Shown: positions 1 through 10,818, counted from the stretch's first letter. The stretch is 64,000 nucleotides of DNA from Vreelandella olivaria (GCA_004295565.1 AP019416.1:1860001-1924000); one strand, 5' to 3'. Translations and numbers: made by a program. Notes: a model not told the origin generated them from the letters alone.

Positions 1-39
1 TTGGCTAAAACGCTCGTTTGCTGTTAAAGTGAACACTGT

Positions 40-68
40 TTGATAACTTTTCCCCCTGCGGTTATTAC
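40..68 (+). promoter_or_regulatory. candidate sigma-70 promoter for lpxC
   Basis: A TTGATA hexamer at 40-45 is followed after 17 bases by TATTAC at 63-68, about 25 bases before the lpxC start. The -35 matches the consensus in five of six positions and the -10 in four of six. This is a visual match only. In related bacteria lpxC lies behind ftsZ and often has its own promoter, which fits, but no ftsZ end can be recognised in the first 90 bases. Confidence 0.35.
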
Positions 69-93
69 CGTCATAAGAGCTCGGCTACTATCC

Positions 94-1005
94 ATGATCA
101 GACAACGCACCCTACAAAACGTCATTCGCGCCACCGGAGTGGGCCTGCATTCTGGCAAAAAAGTCCATCTGGCTTTGCGTCCGGCGCCGGCCAATACTGG
201 GATTGTGTTTGTTAGAACCGATCTGGATCCCGTTGTACACGTTCCCGCCCGGGCAGAGTTGGTTGAAGATACCAAACTCTGTACTGCTCTGGTGTCGAAC
301 GGGGTTAAGGTGGCGACCGTTGAGCACTTGATGTCAGCCTTTGCTGGGCTGGGCATCGACAACGCTTACGTAGATGTTAGCGAGCCTGAAGTGCCCATTA
401 TGGACGGTAGCGCTAGCCCGTTTGTGTTTTTGATTCAGTCAGCGGGTATTTTGGAGCAGGATGCGGCGAAGAAATTTATTCGCATCAAGCGTCGGGTGGG
501 GGTGACTGATGGCGATAAGGAGGCGGTTTTCTTACCCCATCAAGGGTTCAAAGTCTCCTTTGCTATCGACTTTGATCATCCTGTTTTTGAGCAGCAGAAA
601 CAGACTGCGTTGATCGACTTCTCGACCACCTCGTTCGTTAAAGAGGTTTCCCGCGCACGTACGTTTGGGTTTATGCGTGATTTAGAGTTTTTACGCTCTA
701 ATAATCTGGCGTTAGGCGGCAGTTTAGATAACGCCATTGTGGTTGACGATTACCGCATTGTTAATGAAGGCGGTCTACGCTACGAAGATGAGTTTGTTAA
801 GCATAAGGTATTAGATGCGATCGGTGACTTGTACCAGCTGGGTTATAGCCTGATTGGCGAGTTTCGTGGAGTGAAGTCTGGTCATGCGCTGAACAATCAG
901 TTATGCCGCGAGTTGCTAGCGCAACCCGATGCCTATGAAATTGTCACCTTTGAAGAAGAAAAGGCCGTGGCGCCTATCTCCTATGTTGCTCCCGCAATGG
1001 CCTGA
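94..1005 (+). CDS. lpxC: UDP-3-O-acyl-N-acetylglucosamine deacetylase LpxC
   Basis: LpxC is the zinc-dependent cytoplasmic deacetylase that commits UDP-GlcNAc derivatives to lipid A synthesis. The 303-residue product has the usual family length. It starts [20 protein letters not shown], contains the zinc-site segment [16 protein letters not shown] and the later motifs MDGSASPFV and [14 protein letters not shown] with its metal-binding His and Asp. I chose the ATG at 94 because family members begin with this I(K/R)QRT sequence; an in-frame ATG at 40 would add 18 unconserved residues. The gene is one of the few long ones here with no frame change. dciA follows convergently. Identity is very secure. 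Confidence 0.97.
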   Translation: MIRQRTLQNVIRATGVGLHSGKKVHLALRPAPANTGIVFVRTDLDPVVHVPARAELVEDTKLCTALVSNGVKVATVEHLMSAFAGLGIDNAYVDVSEPEVPIMDGSASPFVFLIQSAGILEQDAAKKFIRIKRRVGVTDGDKEAVFLPHQGFKVSFAIDFDHPVFEQQKQTALIDFSTTSFVKEVSRARTFGFMRDLEFLRSNNLALGGSLDNAIVVDDYRIVNEGGLRYEDEFVKHKVLDAIGDLYQLGYSLIGEFRGVKSGHALNNQLCRELLAQPDAYEIVTFEEEKAVAPISYVAPAMA

Positions 1006-1076
1006 TGCGGCATCGTCTTAGGGGTTGTGCGAGCGCCTTCATCAGTAGGTTTCTATTAGTACGTTGTTTGATTATT

Positions 1077-1100
1077 AAAGCATCGCTTAGGCGGTGCTTT
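1077..1100 (+). terminator. hairpin between lpxC and dciA
   Basis: AAAGCATCGC pairs with GCGGTGCTTT around the four-base loop TTAG, giving a 10-bp stem with one G-U pair. It sits 72 bases past the lpxC stop and about 70 bases past the end of the opposing dciA. There is only a short T run after it, so it could be a weak terminator acting in both directions. Confidence 0.55.
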
Positions 1101-1169
1101 ATGCTGGCAGTGACCGGAGCGGTGAGCCTGCTGGCTTCAGCTTGCTGTAATCAGAAATCAGCGGGGCTG

Positions 1170-1630
1170 TCACTTGGGTGGTCGGGCATGAGATGCCAGC
1201 CTCTCCAAGGCGCGTTTAAGCGCAGGGTGGGTGGTGTCCTCAGCGCACTCAGCTAGCGTTTTTCCCGCATCGGTCGACAGGCTGCGTGTGTTTCGTGGTG
1301 GCGCCACAATAGGGCGTACAGGGCGTACTTTAAAAGTAAAACCGCTTACCCCTTCAAAGCCGGGCAACTGATGCAGTAATTCAAGTAAGCGTTGTTGCTC
1401 AAAGCGCAACCACGTCAACCAACCCGCCTGGCCACTAATCAGCGTTAAGCGGCCTTCGCTAAAGCCCCCACAAAAATATGTTCACGCATCTCTTCGGGGA
1501 GGTGGGCGCGCAGGTGGCGTTGAGCCTGATCAATTAGCCGAGAGATACGCATTAATTGATTAATATCGCCCGACTTTGAGAGCAAACGGGCGATGGGCTG
1601 GGCGCGCGAACGCTTAACCTTTATACTCAT
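1170..1630 (-). CDS. dciA: DciA-type DnaB helicase loader (DUF721), frameshifted here
   Basis: DciA (DUF721) is the ancestral loader of the replicative helicase DnaB and replaces DnaC in most bacteria. The start MSIKVKRSRAQPIARLL and the segment HLPEEMREHIFVG are followed, after a frame change near 1467-1471 in a run of C, by TLISGQAGWLTWLRFEQQRLLELL, typical of the compact DUF721 domain. Restoring one base gives about 153 residues, the expected size. The position between lpxC and secA on the opposite strand is the same as in Pseudomonas, which supports the call. The single frame break is in a homopolymer and is most likely a sequence error. Confidence 0.85.
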
Positions 1631-1740
1631 ACGCTTAATTCCTAGGTGCTGCTATTTGAGGCACCACTACTAATGACGTCGGCCACCTTCGCCGATGGCT
1701 GATTAGTTCACTTTATCACGCTCAGGAGTCGGTCTACAGC

Positions 1741-2101
1741 ATGTCACCTACGCTTGATGTTCAATCTGCTTTGCCGCGGCGTCATCGTCGTTACGGTTTA
1801 GCGCGTTGGTGGCTGGCTGGCCTGTTAGTAAGCTGCCTTTTACCCGCCAGTTTAAGCCCTGCGGATGCATTTCGTGGTAGCGAACGTAGCGTTACTATCT
1901 GTTTTTGGGTGCCCGCCATTCTGCGCGCCCAGTCCCACTGGGTAGCCAGCGCCGACGCGCCCAGCAACGCTGGGCTAAAAGCCCTAATATTTTGCGCCTG
2001 TACGGCGTCTATGCCACTGGCTAGCCCCGATGACTATGCTGGTTGCGGCACGGGATGTCTTGACCCAGCGCGGCCCGCCTTCCCGCCAAGCCTATCGTTA
2101 A
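1741..2101 (+). CDS. putative exported leader ORF before secA (SecM-like position), frame uncertain
   Basis: No family is recognised. An ATG at 1741 opens a frame encoding a basic N-terminus (LPRRHRRYGLARWW) and a hydrophobic stretch LAGLLVSCLLPASLSPADA, which looks like a signal or membrane segment. The same frame later becomes cysteine-rich and runs into secA, so it is probably broken. If two bases were lost (about 1905 in T5G3 and about 2018-2022), the product is about 120 residues and ends LTQRGPPSRQAYR at a TAA at 2099-2101; a single inserted base after 1987 reaches the same end. E. coli has the export-monitoring gene secM at this position. The E. coli arrest motif is absent, but RGPP (2069-2080) resembles the RAGP/RAPP arrest motifs. 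Whether it is translated is unproven. Confidence 0.4.
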
Positions 2102-2114
2102 GACATCTACTTTG

Positions 2115-2142
2115 TGCATGCTGCTCAGATAAGCAGCATGCA
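2115..2142 (+). promoter_or_regulatory. perfect 11-bp hairpin in the secA leader
   Basis: TGCATGCTGCT (2115-2125) is exactly complementary to AGCAGCATGCA (2132-2142) with the loop CAGATA. It starts 14 bases after the candidate leader stop and ends 47 bases before the secA ATG. No T run follows, so it is not a classical terminator. A structured RNA element or a mRNA-processing or translation-control site for secA is possible. Confidence 0.6.
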
Positions 2143-2189
2143 TTGAAAGGCAACGTCCGCTGGGACGCTCGTGAATATTTGGATATTTC

Positions 2190-4925
2190 ATGCTTAATAA
2201 TTTATTACGTAAAGTCGTGGGTTCTAAAAATGACCGCGATGTTAAACGCATGCACAAGAATGTGCCGCATATCAATGCCTTGGAAGCGGAGCTCGAGGCT
2301 ATTAGCGATGCTGAACTGCAAGGGAAAACGGCTGAACTGCGCCAGCGTTTAGAAGCCGGTGAGTCCCTTGATGCATTGCTGGCTCCCGCGTTTGCCATCG
2401 TACGAGAAGCCAGTAAACGCGTTATGGGCATGCGCCATTTCGATGTGCAGATGGTGGGCGGCATGACCCTGCACCGTGGCCGTATTGCTGAAATGAAAAC
2501 CGGTGAGGGTAAAACCCTGGTGGCGACCCTGGCGGTGTATCTTAATGCGCTACCCGGTAAAGGCGTTCACGTGGTGACGGTGAACGACTATCTGGCCCGT
2601 CGTGATGCTGAGTGGATGCGCCCGCTGTATGAGTTTTTGGGCCTTAGCGTTGGCGTTATCTTCTCCGGCCAGACGAGTGAAGAGAAGCGCCACGCCTATC
2701 AGTGCGATATTACCTATGGCACCAACAACGAGTTCGGCTTCGATTATCTGCGCGATAACATGGCGTTTTCGTTAGAGGATAAAGTTCAGCGGGGTCTGCA
2801 TTATGCGATTGTCGATGAAGTCGACTCCATTCTGATCGATGAAGCACGTACGCCGCTGATTATCTCTGGGGCGGTAGATGAAAATACCGATCTCTATAAG
2901 GTCGTTAATCAACTCGCCCAGCAGCTTGAGAAAGGCGAAGAGATTGAAGACGAAGAGGCAACGGTCGTCGGTGACTTTTTTAATCGATGAGAAGCAGAAG
3001 CAGGTAGAGCTAACCGAGCAAGGGCATAATAAAGTTGAAGAGCTGATGCGCGCTGAAGGGCTGTTGGGCGATGACGAGTCGCTGTATGCCGCCCAGAACC
3101 TTAACTTGCTCCAGCATATGCACTCGGCCCTGCGTGCCCGCCATCTCTATCACCGCGATGTCGACTATATCGTCTCTGAAGGTCAGGTGGTGATCGTAGA
3201 TGAGCATACCGGCCGCTCCATGCCGGGGCGTCGTTGGTCGGAGGGCTTGCACCAGGCCGTCGAAGCCAAAGAGGGCGTCACGGTTCAGCGGGAAAGCCAA
3301 ACGCTCGCCTCGACAACCTTTCAGAACTACTTCCGTTTGTATGAAAAGCTCGCCGGTATGACCGGTACGGCAGATACCGAAGCCTTTGAGTTTCGTCAGA
3401 TTTATGGTCTCGACGTAGTGGTGATTCCTACCAATCGGCCATTGGCCCGTAAAGACCTCAACGACCTGGTCTATTTGAGCGCTGAAGAGAAGTACGAAGC
3501 GATTATCAAGGATGTCAAAACCGAGACTGAGGCCGGGCGCCCGGTACTGGTGGGTACGGCGTCTATTGAAACATCCGAATACCTCGCCAAGCTGATGCGC
3601 GAGGCAGGCCTGACGTTCAGCGTACTGAATGCCAAACAGCACCAGAGTGAAGCCGAGATTATTGCTCAGGCAGGCCGCCCAGGGGCGATTACCATCGCTA
3701 CCAACATGGCCGGTCGCGGTACCGATATCGTTCTCGGCGGTAACTGGGAGGCCGAAGTCGCCAAGCTGCAAAACCCGAGCCAAGAGCAAGTTGAGGCGCT
3801 TAAAGCCGAGTGGCAGGCGCGTCATGATGGCGTGCTGGCCGCTGGCGGTCTGCACGTAGTGGGCTCTGAGCGCCACGAGTCCCGGCGTATCGATAATCAG
3901 CTGCGTGGCCGTGCCGGGCGTCAGGGCGACCCTGGCTCGACGCGCTTCTTCCTGTCACTGGAAGATAGCCTGATGCGCCTGTTTGGCTCTGACCGCGTCA
4001 AACGCTTAATGCAGGCATTGGGGCTTGAGCATGGAGAAGCCATTGAGCATAAGATGGTCTCTAACGCCGTTGAGCGTGCCCAGAAGAAAGTCGAAGGACG
4101 TAACTTCGATATTCGTAAGCAATTGCTTGAGTATGATGACGTTGCCAACGACCAGCGCCGGGTGATCTACGACCAGCGCAATGAGATTCTTGCTGCGGAT
4201 AACGTTGCCGATGCCGTGATCGGTATTCGTGAAGAGGTGATGGAGTCGGCCATCAGTGACTACGTGCCGCCCCAGAGTCTGCCTGAACAGTGGGATCTGC
4301 CCGGCCTGGAAGCGCACCTGAAAACCGAGTTCAACCTTGAAGCGCCGGTGGTTAAATGGGCCGCCGAGGATGAGCGCTTCAGCGAAGAGCAACTGCGTGA
4401 GCGGCTGCAGACCATGCACCGTGAAGCCTATGCGGCCAAAATTGAGGCGGCGGGCGAGAAGCTGATTCGTCGCTTTGAGAAACAGGTCATGCTGCAAGTG
4501 CTGGATACGCGTTGGAAAGAGCACCTTCAGTCAATGGATCATCTGCGTCGCGGTATCCACCTGCGTGGCTATGCGCAGAAGAACCCCAAGCAGGAGTACA
4601 AGCGTGAATCCTTCGAGCTCTTCCAGCATCTGCTAGAGCACATTAAAGCCGATGTCACGCGTATTCTGAGCCACGTGCAGGTTCGTCAGCCCGAGGAAGT
4701 GGACGCCCTTGAGCAACAGCGCCGCGAAGCGCTGGCGCGGGAAAACCGCCACAGCGGCTAGCCGCCATGACGCTCCCGCCGCGGAGCAATCCGAAAATGA
4801 GCAGGAAGCACCGGGTGTAGATGGCCGCCCTGTGCGTCGCGAGGGCCCAAAAGTGGGTCGTAACGATCCCTGTTTTTGTGGCTCGGGTAAAAAAGTATAA
4901 GCAGTGCTGCGGAAAACTAAGCTAA
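2190..4925 (+). CDS. secA: preprotein translocase ATPase SecA, three frame breaks
   Basis: SecA is the cytoplasmic and membrane-associated ATPase that pushes preproteins through SecYEG. The nucleotide-binding motif MKTGEGKT lies near residue 103 and the DEAD-type motif [12 protein letters not shown] near residue 207; [11 protein letters not shown] and [10 protein letters not shown] mark the second motor domain, and the C-terminus carries the zinc-binding SecB-contact motif [13 protein letters not shown] at 4871-4910. The frame changes at T6 (2976-2981, one extra T), near 4745-4762, and in A6 before 4895 (one extra A). Corrected length is about 910 residues, the family norm. The start ATG at 2190 has only a weak ribosome site, which fits translational control from the leader. 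Confidence 0.95.
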
Positions 4926-4991
4926 CGGCGCACGTTTTTGGGACCATTTTTGAAAGGTCTGTAAAACGGTCTTTGTCTAAAGGAGAGAATC

Positions 4992-6217
4992 ATGGCGGTT
5001 GGAAACACTCCCTTTCCAGAGTTGCCACCCCTACAAGGGGTGCGCCTGGGGGTTGCAATGGCGGGTATCAAAAGCCGAATCGTCGTGATGTGGTGGTGAT
5101 TGAGCTCCCAGAGACTACGACGGTGTCAGGGGTCTTTACGCTTAATGCGTTCTGCGCCGCCCCGTGGTCGTGGCGAAAAAGCATCTAGAGCAGTGTCGCG
5201 CAGAAAACCGTTCGCCACGCTTTTGGCTGATCAATACCGGCAATGCCAACGCGGGAACCGGCGAAGCAGGCTTGCGCGATGCACACGCTAGCTGCGCCGA
5301 GCTGGCCAAGCAGGTAGGCGTGGCTGAACAGGATGTACTGCCATTCTCAACCGGCGTGATTGGTGAACCGCTGCCGATGGATCGCCTATTAGCGGGCTTT
5401 GCGCCTGCGCTTGAAAGCCTCTCCAGCGACAGTGCTGCTTGGGAGCAGGCGGGGCAAGGTATATTAACCACCGACACCCGTGCCAAAGGCGCCACCGTCA
5501 CGCTGGAAATAGGCGACCAGCAGGTGACAATTAACGGCATCGCTAAAGGGTCGGGCATGATCAAACCCAATATGGCGACCATGTTGGGGTTTGTGGTGAC
5601 GGATGCCGCTATCGAAGCACCGTTACTGGATCGTCTGCTGCGTGAAACCGTCGATCGCTCGTTTAACTGCATTACCGTGGACAGCGATACCTCCACCAAT
5701 GACGCCTGTATGTTAGCGGCGACCGGCACAGGCCCACGCATCGCCGATGAAGAGCAGCTTGCCGTTTTCAGTAATGCCCTACAGCGAGTGATGACCGAGC
5801 TGGCGCAGGCGATTATTCGCGATGCAGAAGGGGCAACGAAATTCGTTACCCTTCAGGTGGGTGAGGCGAAAAGTCGTCAAGAGGCGCTTGATGTGGCTTT
5901 TACCGTGGCTCACTCGCCGCTGGTGAAAACTGCGCTTTATGCCTCAGATGCTAACTGGGGGCGTATTTTAGCAGCCGTTGGGCGAGCGCCTGTGAGTGAC
6001 TTTGACGTCAATCGTGTGGTGATTGATTTAGGTGATGTACGCCTGGTGGAAAAGGGCGGACGTGCAGCAGGCTACACCGAAGCAGCGGGAAGTGCCGTAA
6101 TGGCGCAGTCAGAAATTACCATTCGCATTAACTTGGGGCGCGGGGAAGAGTGCCACGGTGTGGACTTCTGACCTCTCCCATGACTATGTGTCTATCAACG
6201 CGGATTACCGCAGCTAG
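4992..6217 (+). CDS. argJ: bifunctional ornithine acetyltransferase / N-acetylglutamate synthase ArgJ, three frame breaks
   Basis: ArgJ recycles acetyl groups in arginine synthesis by moving acetyl from N-acetylornithine to glutamate. The self-cleavage motif [14 protein letters not shown] is intact; the nucleophile is the Thr at 5578-5580. The start ATG at 4992 has an AAGGAGAG ribosome site 7 bases away. The frame breaks near 5072 (lost A in AAAA), near 5160 (lost C in CCCC) and near 6145 (extra G in GGGG). After the last correction the protein continues [22 protein letters not shown] to a TAG at 6217, so the apparent stop at 6171 is false. The corrected 408 residues match the family. The gene follows secA as in Pseudomonas. 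Confidence 0.93.
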
Positions 6218-6336
6218 TCATTCGTTCCTCGCAGCGGATTAACTGGCAGCGATAAAGGTCATGCGCAGCGAGATAGCACCGGTGCCATCGGCATTGGTGC
6301 GCGCAGTGGATACAGACGTAACGAGTATATGAGTCT

Positions 6337-7291
6337 ATGAGCATAAAGGTAAAACGACGGGTTCACGTCGCGGCAGCTGCCATTATCAGCGCCGATCAGC
6401 AGCAAGTACTGATCGCCCGTCGGCCGTCGAACGTTGACCATGGCGGATTGTGGGAGTTTCCAGGCGGTAAGCTGGCGCCTTATGAAACCGGCCTTGAAGG
6501 GTTAAAGCGCGAGCTGCACGAAGAGCTCGGCGTTGAGATTGTCTGTGCCCAGCCCTTGATTCGCGTTCACCATGAGTACCCCGACAAGCATATCCTGCTC
6601 GATGTATGGCAGGTGCATGAGTTTGCGGGTGAACCCTTTGGTCGTGAAGGGCAGGCGGTGCGCTGGGTGCCCATGAGCGAGCTCTCCAACTACCCCTTCC
6701 AGCGGCTAATTTGCCGATTCTGCGCGCGGTAAGGCTGCCTACCGAGTATTTAATTACCGGGAAGAGTTGGATGAAGCGCGTTTTGATGCATTTTTGGAAC
6801 GCGCACTGCGTGAAGACAACATTCGCCTGGTACAGCTGCGCGCCAAGCAGTTGGATGAGGCGGCTTATCTGGCCCGCGCCCAGCGTGCATTGAGTCTGTG
6901 TCGTGAGCACGGTGCTCGTCTGCTGCTTAACGGTGAGCCGACACTGCTCGATCAGATTGACGCCGACGGTATTCATTTGACCAGTGAGCGCTTAATGCAG
7001 TTGGAGCGCCGTCCGATTGCTGAAAGCAAATGGCTGTCGGCATCAACGCATAACCAAACGCAGCTTACCCAGGCCGCCGTATTGGGATGCGACTTCGTTA
7101 GTCTCTCGCCGCTACGCACCACGCCATCGCATCCCGAAGTTGCGCCCCTCGGTTGGCATGACTTCCAGCAACTGGTCGAACGCGCAGGAATGCCGGTGTT
7201 TGCACTGGGCGGAATGACGCGCTTCGATGCCAACCACGCACGCGCCGTGGGCGCTCAAGGGATCGCCTCAATCCGTGACTTCTGGAAGTAA
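6337..7291 (+). CDS. Nudix hydrolase fused to a thiamine-phosphate-synthase-like domain, two frame breaks
   Basis: The N-terminal half (about residues 1-135) is a MutT-like Nudix domain with the signature GGKLAPYETGLEGLKRELHE and the following ELGVE, which in this family removes oxidised dGTP or related nucleotides. The C-terminal half (about 150-318) resembles thiamine phosphate synthase: GIHLTSERLM, CDFVSLSPLRTTPSHP and MPVFALGGMT. Single-base losses near 6702 and near 6765 split it into separate frames; once restored the reading is continuous through 318 residues, so this is one two-domain protein as in Pseudomonas and not two genes. It follows argJ in the same order as in Pseudomonas. Whether the ThiE-like half is active is unknown; a complete phosphate-binding loop is not obvious. 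Confidence 0.85.
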
Positions 7292-7330
7292 CGCGCCCGG
7301 CCAGAACGCATAAAAGCGCTACAGTAGTGA

Positions 7331-7370
7331 AAAACGCCTGCCTGGAAGTTATCCAGAGCAGGCGTTTTTT
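7331..7370 (+). terminator. bidirectional terminator between the Nudix gene and aguB
   Basis: AAAACGCCTGC pairs with GCAGGCGTTTT, with an inner CTGGA/TCCAG pairing around the loop. A run of six T follows on the + strand and a run of A precedes it, so it can terminate both the Nudix-ThiE gene and the convergent aguB. Confidence 0.85.
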
Positions 7371-7423
7371 ATTGATGCTCAGCTCGGTTTACACGTTAGC
7401 GAGGAGCGAGGTTTAGTCTACGC

Positions 7424-8323
7424 TTAGTCCCGGTAGCGGCGGGTTAGGTCTCCGTAAGCGTCCACACGGCGGTCACGCAGATAGGGCCAGATGCGGCGGG
7501 TATTTTCACTGCGCGCCATATCAAGGGTAACGACCAACTGCTCTGTCTCTTCCCCCGCATGGGCGAGCAGTTCTCCCTGCGGCCCGCAGACAAAACTGCC
7601 GCCCCAAAACTGAATGCCATCGCCAACCCGGAGTGATCCGCTTCAAAGCCGACTCGATTAGCCACCAGTACGGGCAAGCCGTTGGCCACGCCGTGGGCGC
7701 GCTGAATCACTGTCCAGGCATCTTTTGGCGGCGCTTCTCTTCCCCGTCGTCATTGGGATCCCAGCCAATTGCCGTTGGGTAGAGCAACAGGTCGGCGCCG
7801 GCCAGCGCCATCAGTCGGGCGGCCTCGGGGTACCACTGATCCCAGCAGACCAATACGCCGAGACGGCCTAGCGATGTTTCAATAGGGTAAAGCCTTCTCC
7901 ACGGGCGCTGTCATGATCCCCTGGGGTGAAGTAAAACTTCTCATAAAACCCGGGGTCATCGGGGATATGCATCTTGCGATACTGGCCAACGCGGCCATTG
8001 GCGCGGTCGTAGACCACGGCGGTATTGTGGTAGAGCCCCGGTGCGCGGCGCTCAAATAGCGAACCGACCAGAACAATATCCAGCTCCTTAGCGAGCGCCG
8101 CCAGGCGCTGGCCGGTCGGGCCATCCAAAGGTTCTGCCAAGTCAAACAGCGAAGGGTCTTCAAACTGGCAAAAATAGTGGGTGGCATGCAGTTCTTGAAG
8201 CAGCACCAGCTGCGCGCCTTGCTCAACGGCACTGCGAATGCCTGCTTCACTGGCAGACAGGCTTTGGGCTTTGTCCGGCCACGCCGGTTGCTGCACAACA
8301 GCGACGGTTAGCGTTGTCGACAT
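7424..8323 (-). CDS. aguB: N-carbamoylputrescine amidase, three frame breaks
   Basis: This carbon-nitrogen hydrolase converts N-carbamoylputrescine to putrescine, the last step of the agmatine route. The nitrilase triad is visible: Glu in LLQELHATHYFC, Lys in YRKMHIPDDPGFYEKFYFTP and Cys in VLVCWDQWYPEAARL. Single bases are missing near 7883, 7733 and 7630; restoring them gives about 300 residues ending YGDLTRRYRD at 7424. The start ATG at 8323 (MSTTLTVAVVQQPAW) lies 10 bases past the aguA stop, so the two form an operon. Confidence 0.92.
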
Positions 8324-8333
8324 GGTGACTCCT

Positions 8334-9400
8334 TTAACAAATGGCGGTCGTGGTAGGCGTGCCCCGGGCAAGCGTGCCTTTGGGAAGCTGCATGGTTAAA
8401 CAGTGCAGGCTGCCATGTTGGCGAATAACGCTGACGCACTCAATAGGGATGGGCGTATGCTCAGGAAAAGCAACCGCTAGCGCGCTCAGTGCGGTGACAT
8501 CCGCCGGATCGCCGTAGGTAGGCACTAGTACGGCCTGATTGATGATCAGGAAGTTGGCGTAGGTGGCGGGCAGGCGGTGGCCATCTTCCGGGTCAAAGCA
8601 AGCCTGTGGCCAGGGTAGAGGGATAAGGCGGTAGGGTTCACCATTGCGCTGCCTGAAAGCCAGCAGCTCCTGCTCCATGGCCGCCAGGGCCGGGTAGTGC
8701 GGATCGTTGGGGTCATCGCAACGCACATAGGCGATAGTGGTTGGGTTGCAGAAGCGTGCCAGCGTATCGATGTGGCTGTCGGTATCGTCGCCCTCTAAAT
8801 GGCCGTTGGCCAGCCACAGTACACGGTCGACGCCGAAGTCTTCGCCAAGCTGCGCTTCTATCTCTGCTCGGGATAGCGTGGAGTTGCGATTAGGGTTAAG
8901 CAGGCAGGCTTCTGTGGTAGTAGGGTGCCTTCGCCGTCGGTTTCTATACCGCCGCCTTCAAGTACCAGATTTCGCGATGACACCGGGCAAGCCCAGGCAC
9001 CCGCATCGGCCAGCCACTGGGTGAGACGGTTATCGTGCTCGGCAGGAAATTTACCGCCCCAACCGGTGAAGGTGTAATCAAGCATCACACATTGGCCATC
9101 TTCATCGACCACGCTGATCGGGCCGTGATCCCGCGCCCAGGTATCGTCGGTGGGTGCGACAATAAGCTGCAGGCGTTCGCCGGGAACGCCGTAGGCCCCA
9201 AAAGTAGCGGCCAAGCGCTGCTTAGTAAGTTCATCAGGTACGCAAATCAACACGCGCTGATAGCCAGCGGTGGCAATCACAATACGCTCGAGAGTGGCTT
9301 CGATGCGCGCAAGCAGTGGTGCCCAATCACCGTCTGGGCGTGGCCAGGTCAGTTGTATCCCATCCTGTGGATACCATTCGGGTAGCAAACGGTACGTCAT
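8334..9400 (-). CDS. aguA: agmatine deiminase, one frame break
   Basis: Agmatine deiminase hydrolyses agmatine to N-carbamoylputrescine and ammonia, feeding AguB encoded directly downstream. The product starts MTYRLLPEWYPQDGIQLTWP and carries TDDTWARDHGPI, LEGGGIETDGEGTLL, DDTDSHIDTLARF and the C-terminal SLHCLTM with the catalytic Cys of the guanidine-modifying fold. One base is missing near 8921; the corrected protein is 355 residues, the usual length. The pair aguA-aguB makes putrescine from arginine-derived agmatine. No regulator gene lies beside it. Confidence 0.93.
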
Positions 9401-9577
9401 AAAAGCGCAGCCCCACGGTCAGCAGTAAATCGGCGCAATGTAGGGCGTGGCGGGGCAAGTTGCAAGCGTAACGTTTTATTCTGAACGCTCACGGCGAAGG
9501 TCGCTCTAATGGCCGTTTGAACATGCAGAGAGACTAAAAAACCGTACCATGAGCGCTTATTGATAAGGAATGACGCC

Positions 9578-10818
9578 ATGCTTGATCGTTTGCCTTTCCT
9601 GGTGGGGCTGCGCTACGTGCGCGCTAAACGCCGGAACCACTTTATTTCGTTTATTTCACTTACCTCAATGTTGGGGTTAATGCTGGGGGTCGCGGTACTT
9701 ATTTTGGTGCTGTCGGTGATGAACGGCTTCGACCATGAGCTGCGTACGCGTATTTTAGGCATGGTGCCCCACGCTAAAATCGAGTCCCGGGTGGGCATGG
9801 TCGAGTGGGAAACGTTAGCCGAAGAGCTGATGCAACGCGAACGTGTCATCGGCGCAGCGCCCTATGTCGAACAGCAGGGCATGTTCTCGGTGGGCGGGCG
9901 TAATCAGGGCGCCATGGTTAACGGCATTAACCCTGATTGGGAGGATCGGGTGTCGATTATTGGCGATCATATGCGCCAAGGCGAACTGAGCGATCTGGTT
10001 CCCGGTGAGTGGCATGTGGTGCTGGGCTCCATGCTGGCGCGTAACTTGGGCGTCGGGGTGGGGGATCGAGTGACACTGCTGGTACCTGAAGCATCGATTA
10101 CCCCGCCGGGGTCTTTCCCCGCTTAAAGCGCTTTACCGTTAGCGGTATTTTTAGCGTCGGGGCTGAACTGGATGCCAATTTGGCCTACGCCAATATCGAA
10201 GATATGCAAACGCTTGCCCGGCTTGGCGATGCGGTTGGCGGGCTGCGCCTGGAGTTGGATGACCTGTTTGCTGCCAGCAGCGAAACCCAGGCGATTCTCA
10301 ACGAGCTTGGGCCGGAGTATCGGGGCAGCGACTGGACGTTCTCTCAAGGCAATCTTTTCCAGGCGATTCAGATGGAAAAGCGCATGATCGCGCTGCTGTT
10401 AACCGTCATCATTGCCGTGGCAGCATTTAATATCGTCTCGACGCTGGTGATGGTGGTGACCGATAAGCGTGCGGATATCGCCATTCTGCGTACCATCGGC
10501 GCTAAGCCGAGCTCGATTATGGGGATTTTTATTGTTCAGGGCATGGCTATCGGCTTTATCGGTATCGCTGTTGGGGTGGCCGTGGGTGTGCTGCTGGCGC
10601 TGACCATTGCTGATCTGATTGGCTGGGTGGAAGGCACACTGGGGATCCAGTTCTTGGATGCGGGTGTCTACTTTATTAGCGATCTGCCTTCTCGCCTGCA
10701 GTGGAATGATGTCAGTCGCATTGTTTTGGCAGCCTTTGGTCTGACGTTCCTGTCGACACTCTATCCCGCTTGGCGGGCGGCAAAAGTTCAGCCAGCGGAT
10801 GTATTGCGCTATGAATAA
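9578..10818 (+). CDS. lipoprotein-releasing ABC transporter permease (LolC/LolE/LolF type), one frame break
   Basis: This inner-membrane permease extracts lipoproteins from the inner membrane and hands them to LolA. It has the family layout: one N-terminal membrane helix (ISLTSMLGLMLGVAVLILVLS), a large periplasmic domain, and three C-terminal helices (ALLLTVIIAVAAFNIVSTL; SIMGIFIVQGMAIGFIGIAV; IVLAAFGLTFLSTLYPAWRA). One C is missing near 10103-10112; corrected length is 413 residues. ATG 9578 has AAGGA 9 bases upstream. Only one permease gene accompanies lolD here, where Pseudomonas has lolC and lolE, so a homodimeric LolF arrangement is likely. A second permease elsewhere cannot be excluded. 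Confidence 0.9.

Noticed and set aside
2021-2464. Reverse-strand frame of 147 residues overlapping the start of secA
   Set aside because: It lies antisense to the conserved SecA N-terminus and shows no recognisable domain or ribosome site; a shadow frame.
3010-3876. Reverse-strand frame of 288 residues inside secA
   Set aside because: Long, but fully antisense to conserved SecA motifs; typical shadow in GC-rich coding DNA.
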